Of a stretch of 64,000 bases of DNA, positions 34,868 through 43,716 are shown piece after piece. Within the stretch, counting starts at the first letter, position 1. Each line of letters begins with the position of its first letter. This DNA comes from SURF-21 sp964510515 (GTDB taxonomy: Bacteria > Actinomycetota > Geothermincolia > Geothermincolales > RBG-13-55-18), in assembly GCA_964510515.1 (NCBI GenBank), contig CAZEAU010000006.1:1-64000 (forward strand). The letters run 5' to 3'. The notes under the pieces are model-generated. The model searched no databases. It saw only the letters and a program-made list of their open reading frames with translations, and was not told the DNA's origin. The translations under genes and the position numbers were made by a program.

Positions 34868-36850
34868 ATGGGAAACAAGAGGCTGTGGAGAACGGCCATC
34901 TTCTACCTCGTCATAGCCGTGGTGGTCATCCTGGTGTGGACCAAGTCTCCGAGCATCTTCGGCAGCGACAAGTCCAGGGACCTGAGCTGGTTCGAGGACA
35001 GGCTGGCGGCGGGCGAGGTGGCCGAGGTGACCATCAAGGACAAGGATAACCTGCTCAAGGGGTCCCTGGCCACGGGCGAGGACTTCGAGGTCAGCTACCC
35101 CGCCGAATACGCCGGCGACCTGGTGAATAAGATCAACGAGCACCGTGCCCTGGCCCATTCCGACGATCCGGCCACGGCGCAGAAATACGCGGCTTACAGG
35201 GACCTCGAGCTCAAGGTGGATCCCCAGGGCGGCTTCGACATCCTGGGCATCATCATCAACCTGCTTCCCTTCGTCCTCATCGCGATGCTCTTTTTCTTCC
35301 TCTTCCAGCAGATGCAGGGCGGAGGCAGCAAGGTGATGTCCTTCGGCAAGAGCCGCGCCAAGGTGATGGGCAGGGAGCAGGTCCGCGTGACCTTCAAGGA
35401 TGTGGCCGGAGTGGACGAGGCGGTGGAGGAGCTGGAGGAACTGAGAGACTTCCTGGCCTCCCCGGCTAAATTCCAGGCCCTGGGGGCCAAGATACCCAAG
35501 GGGGTCCTCCTCTACGGCCCCCCCGGCGCCGGAAAGACGCTGCTGGCAAGGGCGGTGGCCGGCGAGGCCGGAGTCCCCTTCTTCTCCATCTCCGGGTCCG
35601 ACTTCGTGGAGATGTTCGTGGGCGTGGGGGCATCGCGCGTGCGCGATCTCTTCGAGCAGGCCAAGTCCTCGGCACCCGCCATAATCTTCGTGGACGAGAT
35701 CGATGCGGTGGGGCGGCACCGCGGCGCCGGGCTCGGCGGCGGGCACGACGAACGCGAGCAGACCCTCAACCAGCTGCTGGTGGAGATGGACGGCTTCGAC
35801 ATGAAGACCGGCGTCATCCTCATCGCCGCCACCAACCGTCCCGATATCCTGGATCCGGCGCTGCTGCGGCCGGGCCGCTTCGACCGCCAGATCGTGGTCG
35901 ACCGCCCCGACCTGAACGGGCGCAGGGAAATCCTCAAAGTGCATACCCGCGACAAGCCCCTGGCCGACGACGTGGACCTGGAGGTACTGGCGCGGCGCAC
36001 CCCGGGCTTCACCGGGGCCGACCTCGCCAACCTGGTGAACGAGGCCGCCCTCCTCTCCGCGCGGCACAACAAGAAGAAGCTGGACATGCAGGAGATGGAG
36101 GAAGCCATCGACCGGGTCATCGCCGGGCCGGAGAGGCGCACGCGCCTCATCAGCGACAAGGAGAAGGAGATCATCGCCTACCACGAGGCCGGGCACGCCC
36201 TGGTGGCCCACGAGCTCCCCAACGCGGACCCGGTGCACAAGATATCCATCATCCCGCGCGGCCAGGCCCTCGGCTATACCCTGACCCTGCCCCTGGAGGA
36301 CAAGTACCTGGTGACCAAGGGCGAGCTGGTGGACGAGCTGGCCATGCTCCTGGGGGGGCGCGTGGCGGAGGAGATGATCTTCGGCGAGCTCACCACCGGC
36401 GACCAGAACGACATCGAGAAGGCCACCAAGCTGGCGCGGAAGATGGTGTGCGAATTCGGCATGAGCGAGAAGCTGGGTCCGCTCACCCTGGGGCAGAAGC
36501 AGGGCGAGGTCTTCCTGGGCAGGGACCTCGCCGCCCACCAGGACTACAGCGACCAGATCGCCTACGAGATAGACAAAGAGGTGAGGCGGCTGGTCGACGA
36601 GGCCTACGAGCGTGCCGCGGACATCCTCACCCGGCACAGGGGAAAGCTGGATACCATCGCCAGGACCCTCATCCGGCGCGAGACGCTGGAGAAGGAGGAG
36701 CTGCTGGCTCTCCTGGAGGGCAGGGAGCTGGCGGGCGGCGCGGCAGACCGGCTCGCGGCCAAGAGCGAGGGCGGCGCGGAGAAGCAGCAGGAGGGGGCGC
36801 GCTCGCCGTCCCTCATCCCCCCGGGCAGGCCCCTCCCCCAGGCGGAATAG
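34868..36850 (+). CDS. ftsH: ATP-dependent zinc metalloprotease
   Basis: Membrane-bound AAA protease that degrades misfolded and regulatory proteins. The 660-residue product has a first membrane helix (about residues 9-29), a short extracytoplasmic domain and a second helix (IIINLLPFVLIAMLFFFLFQ region). Then come the AAA module (Walker A GPPGAGKTLLARAVAGEAG, Walker B IIFVDEIDAVGRHR, SRH ATNRPDILDPALLRPGRFDR region) and the protease domain with HEAGH zinc motif. The C-tail is low-complexity. The ATG at 34868 overlaps little; a TTG two codons upstream touches the hpt stop and is possible. Confidence 0.96.
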   Translation: MGNKRLWRTAIFYLVIAVVVILVWTKSPSIFGSDKSRDLSWFEDRLAAGEVAEVTIKDKDNLLKGSLATGEDFEVSYPAEYAGDLVNKINEHRALAHSDDPATAQKYAAYRDLELKVDPQGGFDILGIIINLLPFVLIAMLFFFLFQQMQGGGSKVMSFGKSRAKVMGREQVRVTFKDVAGVDEAVEELEELRDFLASPAKFQALGAKIPKGVLLYGPPGAGKTLLARAVAGEAGVPFFSISGSDFVEMFVGVGASRVRDLFEQAKSSAPAIIFVDEIDAVGRHRGAGLGGGHDEREQTLNQLLVEMDGFDMKTGVILIAATNRPDILDPALLRPGRFDRQIVVDRPDLNGRREILKVHTRDKPLADDVDLEVLARRTPGFTGADLANLVNEAALLSARHNKKKLDMQEMEEAIDRVIAGPERRTRLISDKEKEIIAYHEAGHALVAHELPNADPVHKISIIPRGQALGYTLTLPLEDKYLVTKGELVDELAMLLGGRVAEEMIFGELTTGDQNDIEKATKLARKMVCEFGMSEKLGPLTLGQKQGEVFLGRDLAAHQDYSDQIAYEIDKEVRRLVDEAYERAADILTRHRGKLDTIARTLIRRETLEKEELLALLEGRELAGGAADRLAAKSEGGAEKQQEGARSPSLIPPGRPLPQAE

Positions 36851-36927
36851 CCCGGCGCGCGGGGTCAGGCCGGGGGCAGCGCATGCGCTGACGAGCGAAG
36901 CCCGGAGTCCGACTTCACGTGTTGCGA

Positions 36928-36933
36928 TATAAT
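36928..36933 (+). promoter_or_regulatory. -10 box (TATAAT) of the folate operon
   Basis: A perfect TATAAT lies 29 bases before the GTG start of folE, in an AT-rich island. No good -35 is visible. Because it would place the transcript start after 36932, the upstream in-frame ATG at 36932 cannot be the start codon of folE for this transcript. Confidence 0.45.
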
Positions 36934-36961
36934 GTGCGCGAAAACGCGAAGGAGGGACGCG

Positions 36962-37528
36962 GTGGACCGGGAGAAGATAATGCAGGGCGTGCGCCTGATC
37001 CTGGAGGGGATCGGCGAGGATCTCGAGCGCGAAGGGCTGCAGAAGACGCCGGAGCGGGTGGCCAAGATGTACGAGGAGCTGCTCTGCGGGGTGGACATCG
37101 ATCCCATCGAGGTCATCCGGGCCATGTTCATGGAGGAGCACGAGGAGATGATCGTGGTCAAGGACATCCCCTTCTACTCCATTTGCGAGCACCACCTCAT
37201 ACCTTTTCTGGGCAAAGCCCATGTCGCCTATATACCGGGGCCCGAGGGGCAGATAACCGGCATCAGCAAGCTGGCCCGCGTGGTGGACGTCCTCTCCAAG
37301 CGCCTGCAGGTGCAGGAAAGGATCACCACCGAGGTGGCCGACACCCTGGTGCGAGCCCTGCGCCCCCGCGGCGTGCTGGTGGTCATCGAGGCGGAGCACC
37401 TGTGCATGTCCATGCGGGGGGTGAAGAAGCCGGGGACGCTCACCGTGACCTCGGCGGTGAGGGGCACCTTCCACACCAACGCGGCCTCGCGGGCGGAGGC
37501 CATGGCCCTCATCCGCCAGAAGAGCTGA
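36962..37528 (+). CDS. folE: GTP cyclohydrolase I
   Basis: First step of tetrahydrofolate synthesis: GTP to dihydroneopterin triphosphate. The 188-residue product has KTPERVAKMYEELLCG, the zinc/active-site region FYSICEHHLIPFLGKAHVAY, GISKLARVVD, and VVIEAEHLCMSMRGVKKPG with the second zinc cysteine. The GTG at 36962 has AAGGAGGG five bases upstream, which fixes the start. It heads folE-folP-(cyclophilin)-folB-folK. Confidence 0.95.
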   Translation: MDREKIMQGVRLILEGIGEDLEREGLQKTPERVAKMYEELLCGVDIDPIEVIRAMFMEEHEEMIVVKDIPFYSICEHHLIPFLGKAHVAYIPGPEGQITGISKLARVVDVLSKRLQVQERITTEVADTLVRALRPRGVLVVIEAEHLCMSMRGVKKPGTLTVTSAVRGTFHTNAASRAEAMALIRQKS

Positions 37529-37537
37529 GGGGCGGGC

Positions 37538-38746
37538 ATGAGGTTCAACCCCCGCGTGCTGGACGTCGATTCCCTGGCCGAGGCCTACGCGCGCCTCGAC
37601 GAACTGCAGCCCAGCGACGAGGGCAGGGCCATCATGGCCCCCAAGATGGTGGCCCGCGTGGTGCGCGTGGACAACGTGGACACGCGGGCGGCCCATATCC
37701 TTAAACAGAACATGCTCTCCATCGGGGGCGAGGTATCGCTGCCCAGGGAGGTATTCGGCGGCGGGGGGGACCGGGTCTCGGCCGTCATCTCCGGAAACCT
37801 CAAGCATTACAGGCTCCTCATCTCCAAGCTGAAGAGGCAGCCTTTCGGGCTCAAGACGCTGGCCGCCGAGCTGGAGCAGGCGCTTGGCCCCTCGCGTGGT
37901 GAGGCGGCGAGAACGCTGCGCCTGGCGGGGAGGGAGTACGACCTCGGGAAGCGTACCCTGGTCATGGGCGTGGTCAACGTCACCCCGGATTCCTTCTCCG
38001 ACGGGGGGCGCTTCCATGACGCCGCCGCGGCCGTCGGGCACGCCCTGCGCCTGGAGGAGGAGGGCGCGGACATCCTGGACATCGGCGGCGAGTCCACCCG
38101 CCCCGGGTCCGATTTCATCTCCGTCGAGGAGGAATTGCGCAGGGTGATGCCGGTGGTCACGGAGGTGGCGGGAAGGGCGGGGGTGCCGCTCTCCATCGAC
38201 ACCACCAAGGCGGAGGTGGCGCGGCTGGCCCTGGCGGAGGGCTGCGCCATGGTCAACGATATCAGCGCCCTGCGCCTGGACGAGGGCATGCTCCCCCTGG
38301 TGGCGGAGGAGAAGGTCCCCTTCTGCCTCATGCACATGCAGGGCCTGCCCAAGGACATGCAGGTGAAGCCGCACTACGACGACGTGATCGGCGAGGTCGC
38401 CGCCTTTTTGCGCGAGAGGGCAGAGGCGGCGGAGGCGGGGGGGGCCGACCCCGGCGGGATCATGATCGATCCGGGCATAGGCTTCGGAAAGAACCTGGAG
38501 CACAACCTGGAGATAATACGGCGCCTGGACGAGCTCAAGTCCCTCGGCTACGTCCTCGTCCTGGGGAACTCGCGCAAGGCCTTCATCGGCAGGATACTCG
38601 GCCTCCCGGAGGGCGAGAGGGTGGAGGGCACCGCGGCCGGCGTGGCCCTGGGCATCGCCGGGGGCGCGGATATCGTGCGCGTGCACGACGTGAAAGAGAT
38701 GGTACGCGTGTGCAGGGTGGCCGATGCCATCCTGGGCAAGGGATGA
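37538..38746 (+). CDS. folP: dihydropteroate synthase with N-terminal extension
   Basis: It joins 6-hydroxymethyl-dihydropterin diphosphate to p-aminobenzoate. The catalytic part begins at about residue 140 with VMGVVNVTPDSFSDGGRF, followed by DIGGESTRPGSDF, SIDTTKAEVA, ALAEGCAMVNDIS, PFCLMHMQGLP and DPGIGFGKN. Residues 1-130 form an extra domain (including HILKQNMLSIGGEVSLPREVFG and SAVISGNLKHYRLLISKLKR). I remember such extensions in some clostridial and thermophile DHPS proteins; its job is not known to me. Total 402 residues. Nine bases after folE. Confidence 0.93.
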   Translation: MRFNPRVLDVDSLAEAYARLDELQPSDEGRAIMAPKMVARVVRVDNVDTRAAHILKQNMLSIGGEVSLPREVFGGGGDRVSAVISGNLKHYRLLISKLKRQPFGLKTLAAELEQALGPSRGEAARTLRLAGREYDLGKRTLVMGVVNVTPDSFSDGGRFHDAAAAVGHALRLEEEGADILDIGGESTRPGSDFISVEEELRRVMPVVTEVAGRAGVPLSIDTTKAEVARLALAEGCAMVNDISALRLDEGMLPLVAEEKVPFCLMHMQGLPKDMQVKPHYDDVIGEVAAFLRERAEAAEAGGADPGGIMIDPGIGFGKNLEHNLEIIRRLDELKSLGYVLVLGNSRKAFIGRILGLPEGERVEGTAAGVALGIAGGADIVRVHDVKEMVRVCRVADAILGKG

Positions 38747-38756
38747 GGGGAGCTAC

Positions 38757-39455
38757 ATGGGCAAGGCTCAGAAGCTGAAGCAGCAGCGCAAGCTGGAGGA
38801 GGAGGTGCGGCGCCAGGAGGAGAGGGCCGGGGTCTGGCGCAGGATGGTGATCATCACCGCCGCCGTGGTCACGCTGGCCGTGACCGTGGGCCTCATCCTC
38901 CTGGTGAACTACATGAAGAAGAGGGAGGAGGAGGGGGGGGCGGCGCCGCAGGTCACCGCGGAACTGGTCCTGGAGACCAGCGCGGGCGAGATCGTCGTCG
39001 GCCTCTACGGGGAAGACGCCCCCCTCACCGTGCGCCACGTGAGCGAACTGGCGCAGCGGGGCTTCTACGACGGGCTGCTCTGGTACCGCGTGGAGGATTT
39101 CGTGGCCCAGACGGGCAGCCACTTCTTCTCGCTCATGGCCGAGGCGGGCGAGGAGGAGGCGGACGAGGAGAGGGCGTCGCAGGCCTGGGCCGAGGACCAG
39201 GAGGTGGGCGTGGTCCTGGACGAGCTGGGACACTCCAACCTGCGCGGCGCCGTGGGCATGGCCAAGCCCTCCGACCCCTCGACCGGGGAGCCCCAGGCCA
39301 ACTCGGCCACCACCGATTTCTATATCCTGAAGGCGGACGCCACCCATCTCGACGCCCATTTCACCGTCTTCGGCAGGGTGATATCGGGCATGGACGTGCT
39401 GGACTCGCTGCAGGCCGTCGACGTCCTCTTGACGGCCAGGGTGAGAGAGAGATGA
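38757..39455 (+). CDS. membrane-anchored cyclophilin-type peptidyl-prolyl isomerase
   Basis: It catalyses proline isomerisation, here probably outside the cytoplasm. The 232-residue product has a charged N-terminus, one membrane helix (about residues 30-52, VIITAAVVTLAVTVGLILLV) and a cyclophilin domain: VLETSAGEIVVGLYGEDAPLT, the active-site-like YRVEDFVAQTG, SATTDFYILKADATHLDAHFTVFGRV (in part). An acidic insertion of about 40 residues (EEEADEERASQAWAEDQEVG) splits the domain. Start at the ATG 38757 with GAGGGGAG. Its presence between folP and folB has no obvious metabolic reason. Confidence 0.88.
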   Translation: MGKAQKLKQQRKLEEEVRRQEERAGVWRRMVIITAAVVTLAVTVGLILLVNYMKKREEEGGAAPQVTAELVLETSAGEIVVGLYGEDAPLTVRHVSELAQRGFYDGLLWYRVEDFVAQTGSHFFSLMAEAGEEEADEERASQAWAEDQEVGVVLDELGHSNLRGAVGMAKPSDPSTGEPQANSATTDFYILKADATHLDAHFTVFGRVISGMDVLDSLQAVDVLLTARVRER

Positions 39456-39456
39456 T

Positions 39457-39831
39457 ATGGCCGCGCAGACGAAGGTCGTGATCACCGGCATAGAGGCCTT
39501 CGCCTATCATGGCTGCTTGCCCGAGGAGAGGGAAAAGGGCCAGGACTTCCTCGTCGATGTCGAGCTCGAATACGACGCCGCGGCGGCGGTGCGCGGGGAC
39601 GACCTGGAGGCGGCCATCGATTACGACCGCCTGGCGGCGGAGGTGCACGACCTGGTCACGCGCCGGAGGTTCAACCTCATCGAGACCCTGGCCGCGAGCA
39701 TCGGGGAGCACGTGATGAGCGCCTCCCCCGCGAGCCGGGTGCGGGTGAGGGTGCACAAGCCGCAGGCCCCCACGAGCTGCAGGGTGAGGGGGGTGGCGGT
39801 AGAGGTGGTGCGGGAAAGAGATGGGCGCTGA
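39457..39831 (+). CDS. folB: dihydroneopterin aldolase
   Basis: Converts dihydroneopterin to 6-hydroxymethyl-dihydropterin. The 124-residue product contains ITGIEAFAYHGCLPEEREKGQDF (shown: AYHGCLPEER), the DYDRLAAEVHDLVTRRRFNLIE stretch with the active-site glutamate, and VRVHKPQAPTSCRVRGVAVEV. Starts one base after the previous stop and overlaps folK by 11 bases. Confidence 0.94.
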   Translation: MAAQTKVVITGIEAFAYHGCLPEEREKGQDFLVDVELEYDAAAAVRGDDLEAAIDYDRLAAEVHDLVTRRRFNLIETLAASIGEHVMSASPASRVRVRVHKPQAPTSCRVRGVAVEVVRERDGR

Positions 39832-40342
39832 AGGGGAGCGCCTGGCGTTCCTGGGCCTGGGCAGCAACCTGGGCGAGAGGCGCGGCAACCTGCTCGCCGC
39901 CCTGCGCATCCTGGGGGGCATGGAGGGGGTGCGGGTGCTCGAGGTCTCCACCGTCTACGAGACGGCCCCCTGGGGGGTGACGGAACAACCCGACTTCCTC
40001 AACCTGGTGGCGCTGGTGGCCACCACCCGCGGCCCCCGCGGCCTGCTCGCGGCCTGCGCCGGGGTGGAGGAGGCGCTGGGCAGGGTGAGGGGGGAGCGCT
40101 GGGGGCCGCGGGTCATCGACGTGGACATATTGCTCATGGACGGCATAGAGTTGGAGGAGGACGACCTGGTGATCCCACATCCCCGCATGCTGGAGCGGGA
40201 CTTCGTGATGGTGCCGCTGCTGGAGCTGCGGCCGCAGGTGGTCATTCCCGGCAAGGGCAAGGCGCGCCGGCACAGCGCTTGCGTTGAGCGCAGCGAGGCG
40301 AGGGCGGCCTTCCGCTTCGACAAGGAGGAGTGGCATGGCTAA
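39821..40342 (+). CDS. folK: 6-hydroxymethyl-dihydropterin pyrophosphokinase
   Basis: Transfers pyrophosphate from ATP to 6-hydroxymethyl-dihydropterin. The 173-residue product has AFLGLGSNLGERRGNLLAAL, VYETAPWGVTEQPDFLNLV and the metal-binding WGPRVIDVDILLMDG, then HPRMLERDFVMVPLLEL. Overlaps folB at its start and DUF2520 at its end by 8 bases, so the pathway genes are translationally linked. Confidence 0.95.
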   Translation: MGAEGERLAFLGLGSNLGERRGNLLAALRILGGMEGVRVLEVSTVYETAPWGVTEQPDFLNLVALVATTRGPRGLLAACAGVEEALGRVRGERWGPRVIDVDILLMDGIELEEDDLVIPHPRMLERDFVMVPLLELRPQVVIPGKGKARRHSACVERSEARAAFRFDKEEWHG

Positions 40343-41222
40343 GAGGGTGGACCGCTTCACGATCATCGGCGGAGGCAGGGTGGGCACGGCCGTGGGACGC
40401 ATCCTGCAGCGCAAGGGGGAACGGGTGGTCGCCGTGGCCTCGCGCAGCGACGAGTCCCTGCGCACGGCGGGCCGCCACATCAAGGACGCGCTCCTCACCA
40501 CCGACGTGGTGAAGGCGGGCAGGAAGGGCAACGCCCTTCTCATCACCACCCCGGACGACCTCATCGCCGACGTGTGCCTCATCCTGGCCAGCGGCGAGGC
40601 GGTGGGGAGGGGCGACTACGTGGTGCACATGAGCGGAGCCCTGGGCCTGGACGTGCTCGAGCCGGCCGAGGAGCTGGGGGCCCGGGCGGCCTGCATCCAC
40701 CCCCTGCAGACCTTCGCCGACGTGCGCGGGGCGATGAGGAGCATCCCCGGCTCGGTGTTCGCGGTGACCTCCAGAGACGCGGACACCCAGGCCTGGGCCG
40801 AGGAACTGGTGCTCAAGCTGGGGGGCGAGCCGGTGGCCCTGGCCGAGAAGGACAAGACCCTCTACCATATCGGGGCGGTGGTGGCCAGCAACCTCCTCGT
40901 GGCCCTGGAGCACGCCGCCGAGCTGGTCTATGAGGAGATCGGCCTGCAGCGGGAAAGCGCGCTCAAAGCCCTGATGCCGCTGATCGAGGGGACGGTGCAG
41001 AACCTCAAGCGGCTGGGGACGGAGAAAGCCCTCACCGGGCCGGTGGCGCGGGGCGATATCGGGGTGCTGCGCCGCCACCTGGAGAGCCTGGAGCGCGGGG
41101 AGCGGGAGCAGCTGCTCAAGGTGTACACCTCCCTCTCCATGTTCGCCCTCGACCTGGCGGAGGCGGAGGTGAGCAAGGCGCGCTGCGAGGAGATGGAGGA
41201 GCTCCTGCAGCACTACGCCTAG
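40335..41222 (+). CDS. DUF2520 Rossmann-fold protein
   Basis: A 295-residue NAD(P)-binding-like protein of unknown function. It begins FTIIGGGRVGTAVGRILQ, a dinucleotide-binding glycine motif, and has ITTPDDLIADV, the GALGLDVLEPA and IHPLQTFAD segments and a helical C-terminal half (from about residue 165) that resembles the dimerisation domain of beta-hydroxyacid dehydrogenases. AAGGAGG before the ATG at 40335 decides the start. Its place just before panC is the same as that of the DUF2520 gene in mycobacteria (Rv3603c, from memory). A link to pantothenate synthesis, for example ketopantoate reduction, is an attractive guess but not shown. Confidence 0.85.
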   Translation: MAKRVDRFTIIGGGRVGTAVGRILQRKGERVVAVASRSDESLRTAGRHIKDALLTTDVVKAGRKGNALLITTPDDLIADVCLILASGEAVGRGDYVVHMSGALGLDVLEPAEELGARAACIHPLQTFADVRGAMRSIPGSVFAVTSRDADTQAWAEELVLKLGGEPVALAEKDKTLYHIGAVVASNLLVALEHAAELVYEEIGLQRESALKALMPLIEGTVQNLKRLGTEKALTGPVARGDIGVLRRHLESLERGEREQLLKVYTSLSMFALDLAEAEVSKARCEEMEELLQHYA

Positions 41223-41260
41223 CCGCGCTTCGCGGCCGCAACGGACGCAGGAGGTGTGAG

Positions 41261-42109
41261 TTGCGCGTCATCTCTTCCATCGCCGAGATGAGGGAAGTCG
41301 CCGCGGGACGCCGCCGCGGAGGCGAGACGGTGGGGCTGGTGCCGACCATGGGCTATTTCCACCCCGGGCATATCTCCCTCATGCGGGCCGCCCGCGAGGA
41401 ATGCGACTTCGTGGCCGTGAGCCTGTTCGTCAACCCCGCCCAGTTCGGACTCGCGGAGGACCTCGCCGCTTACCCGCGCGATCTCGCACGCGACAGCGAC
41501 ATGGCGGAGGCCGCGGGGGTGGACTGCATGTTCTGTCCGCGGGCGGCGGACATGTACCCGGATCCCTACCTGACTTACATCGAGGTCGAGGGGGTGGGGG
41601 AGAGGTTGTGCGGCGAGTCGCGACCGGGGCATTTCCGCGGCGTGGCCACGGTGGTGGCCAAGCTCCTCAACATCATCCCCGCCCACCGCGCCTACTTCGG
41701 GCTCAAGGACGCCCAGCAGTTGTGGGTGATCCGCAAGATGGCGCGGGACCTCGACTTCGACGTGGCCATCGTGGCCTGCCCCACGGTGCGGGCGAGCGAC
41801 GGCGTGGCCCTGAGTTCGCGCAACGTCTACCTGGACGCGGAGGAGCGCCGGGCGGCGGCCGTGCTCTACCGCTCGCTGCGCCTGGCGGAGAGGATGGCGG
41901 CGGGGGGGGAGCGCGACCCCTCCTCCATCACGGCGGCGATGGGGGAGGCCATCGCGGAGGAGCCCCTGGTGAGCGCGGAATACATCGCGGCCGTGGACTG
42001 GGAATCGCTGCAGCCGCTGGAGAGGATGCGGGGCGAGGTGCTCATTGCCCTGGCTGCCCGCGTGGGCAAAGCCCGCCTCATCGACAACGTCCTGCTGCGC
42101 ATGCCCTGA
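41261..42109 (+). CDS. panC: pantothenate synthetase
   Basis: Joins pantoate and beta-alanine with ATP. The 282-residue product has the HIGH-like VPTMGYFHPGHISLM, VSLFVNPAQFG, the RPGHFRGVATVVAKLLNII region and the KMSKS-like LSSRNVYL. The start is TTG at 41261 after AGGAGGTG; no better codon exists. Follows DUF2520 by 38 bases. panB and panE are not in the window. Confidence 0.95.
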   Translation: MRVISSIAEMREVAAGRRRGGETVGLVPTMGYFHPGHISLMRAAREECDFVAVSLFVNPAQFGLAEDLAAYPRDLARDSDMAEAAGVDCMFCPRAADMYPDPYLTYIEVEGVGERLCGESRPGHFRGVATVVAKLLNIIPAHRAYFGLKDAQQLWVIRKMARDLDFDVAIVACPTVRASDGVALSSRNVYLDAEERRAAAVLYRSLRLAERMAAGGERDPSSITAAMGEAIAEEPLVSAEYIAAVDWESLQPLERMRGEVLIALAARVGKARLIDNVLLRMP

Positions 42110-42140
42110 GGGGGCTCCGGGGGGAGGCGGACCCGGACGT

Positions 42141-42168
42141 GTTTACCGCGGCCGGGTTATGCTATATT
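42141..42168 (+). promoter_or_regulatory. possible promoter before panD
   Basis: GTTTAC (42141-42146) and TATATT (42163-42168) with 16-base spacing, about 80 bases before panD, in the only AT-rich part of the panC-panD gap. Confidence 0.35.
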
Positions 42169-42246
42169 TTATGCGGGCGCCGGCCGCGCCGTGGGCGGCG
42201 GCGCACAAAGTGAAGGGTCGGCAGGTCGAGGAGAGCGAAGCAGCCT

Positions 42247-42630
42247 ATGCAGCGGATCATGTTGAAGAGCAAGATTCACCGGGCGACGGTCACCGATGCG
42301 GATCTGCATTACGTCGGCAGCATCACCATCGACAGGGAGCTCATGGATGCGGCCGGGCTCATCCCCTACGAAAAAGTCATGGTGGTGGACATCGACAACG
42401 GCAGCCGCCTGGAGACCTATGTCATCAGCGGCAGGCCGGGCACGGGCACCATAGCCATGAACGGCGCGGCGGCACGCCTCATCCACAAAGGCGATATCAT
42501 CATCATCTTCTCCTTCGTTTACGCCGACGAAGAGGAAGCGCTGCGATTGAAACCGAGGGTCGTTTACGTCGATGGCGAGAACCGCATCAGCCACGTCGAG
42601 GACCACATCGCGGCGGACGATACCTGCTGA
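42247..42630 (+). CDS. panD: aspartate 1-decarboxylase (proenzyme)
   Basis: Makes beta-alanine for pantothenate. It is translated as a 127-residue proenzyme that cleaves itself between Gly24 and Ser25 in HYVGSITID, making the pyruvoyl group. LKSKIHRATVTDADL and MNGAAARLIHKGD are typical. Starts at ATG 42247, about 140 bases after panC. Confidence 0.96.
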   Translation: MQRIMLKSKIHRATVTDADLHYVGSITIDRELMDAAGLIPYEKVMVVDIDNGSRLETYVISGRPGTGTIAMNGAAARLIHKGDIIIIFSFVYADEEEALRLKPRVVYVDGENRISHVEDHIAADDTC

Positions 42631-42778
42631 GCGGGGCGGAGCGGCGACGCGCTCCCTCATGCCACCTTCCCAGGGGATCGAGCCATGTCTCCGGGGGGTT
42701 TGCGCGCATGGGGGCAGGCGGCGCGGGGCCGCGGCGAGACGGCGCATGACGCGGGGGGGCGACCCGGGGAGGTGAGCG

Positions 42779-43690
42779 ATGCGGGCCGAGGAGGAGACGC
42801 TGCAGAGTATCGAAAGGCTGCGCAGGGAACGCCAGGCGCTGATCCTCGCCCATAACTACCAGCGGCCGGAAGTGCAGGACATCGCCGATTTCACCGGCGA
42901 CTCCCTGGGGCTGGCACGCCGCGCCGCGACCGCGGACGCCGAGGTCATCGTGTTCTGCGGCGTGCATTTCATGGCCGAGACGGCGGCCATCGTCAGCCCG
43001 GACAAGACCACCCTGCTCCCCGAGCCGCGGGCCGGCTGCCCGCTCGCCGACACCATTACCCCCCAGGGCCTCGCGACCCTGAAAAAGCTCCATCCCGGGG
43101 CGGCGGTGGTGACCTACGTCAATTCCAGCGCCGCGGTGAAGGCGGAGAGCGATTACTGCTGCACCTCGGGGAACGCCGTGGAGGTGGTGCGGGCCATAGA
43201 GGCATCGCAGATAATATTCACCCCGGACGGAAACCTGGGGCGCTACGTGCAGAAGGTAACGGGCAGGGAATTGATCATCTGGGAGGGCTGCTGCCCCACC
43301 CACGACCGCATCAGCGTGGAGATGGTGAGGGAGCAGAAAGGTCTTCACCCCGAGGCGGTGGTGCTCGCCCACCCCGAGTGCCGCGCGGAGGTGCTGGACC
43401 TCGCGGACGAGGTCTGCAGCACCTCCGGCATGTTCAAGGCGGTGGAGGGCTCTGCCGCGGAAGAGTTCATCGTCCTCACCGAGGAGGGCATGGGGCATCC
43501 CCTGGGCAAGCGCTTTCCGCACAAGAGGTTCTTCTTCCCGCTGCCGACGCCGCTGTGCGAGGACATGAAGCTCATCACCCTCGAGAAGGTGGAGAGGTCC
43601 TTGCGCACCCTGGAGCCGAGGGTCGTCGTGCCGGAGCGGATCCGGCTCAATGCCCTGCTCGCGGTGGAGAGGATGCTGGAGATAGGTTAG
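42779..43690 (+). CDS. nadA: quinolinate synthase A
   Basis: Condenses iminoaspartate with dihydroxyacetone phosphate to quinolinate; oxygen-sensitive [4Fe-4S] enzyme. The 303-residue product has ILAHNYQRPEVQDIADFTGDSLGLAR (start ILAHNYQRPEVQD), CGVHFMAET, NSSAAVKAESDYCCTSGNA, GRELIIWEGCCPTHD and AHPECRAEV, with the cysteines for the cluster. The sequence follows the group of short NadA proteins. GGGGAGGTGAG precedes the ATG. Runs into nadB and nadC. Confidence 0.95.
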   Translation: MRAEEETLQSIERLRRERQALILAHNYQRPEVQDIADFTGDSLGLARRAATADAEVIVFCGVHFMAETAAIVSPDKTTLLPEPRAGCPLADTITPQGLATLKKLHPGAAVVTYVNSSAAVKAESDYCCTSGNAVEVVRAIEASQIIFTPDGNLGRYVQKVTGRELIIWEGCCPTHDRISVEMVREQKGLHPEAVVLAHPECRAEVLDLADEVCSTSGMFKAVEGSAAEEFIVLTEEGMGHPLGKRFPHKRFFFPLPTPLCEDMKLITLEKVERSLRTLEPRVVVPERIRLNALLAVERMLEIG

Positions 43691-43716
43691 GCCGTCCGAC
43701 CCTGGAAAGGTGCGCC

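Noticed and set aside
36932..36961. Upstream ATG start for folE
   Set aside because: It overlaps the TATAAT box; the GTG at 36962 has a strong Shine-Dalgarno and gives the normal length.
34790..38686. Antisense reading frame of about 1300 codons opposite ftsH-folE-folP
   Set aside because: It lies opposite three well-conserved genes, has a His/Gly/Arg-rich composition typical of antisense in high-GC DNA, and no ribosome-binding site or motif.
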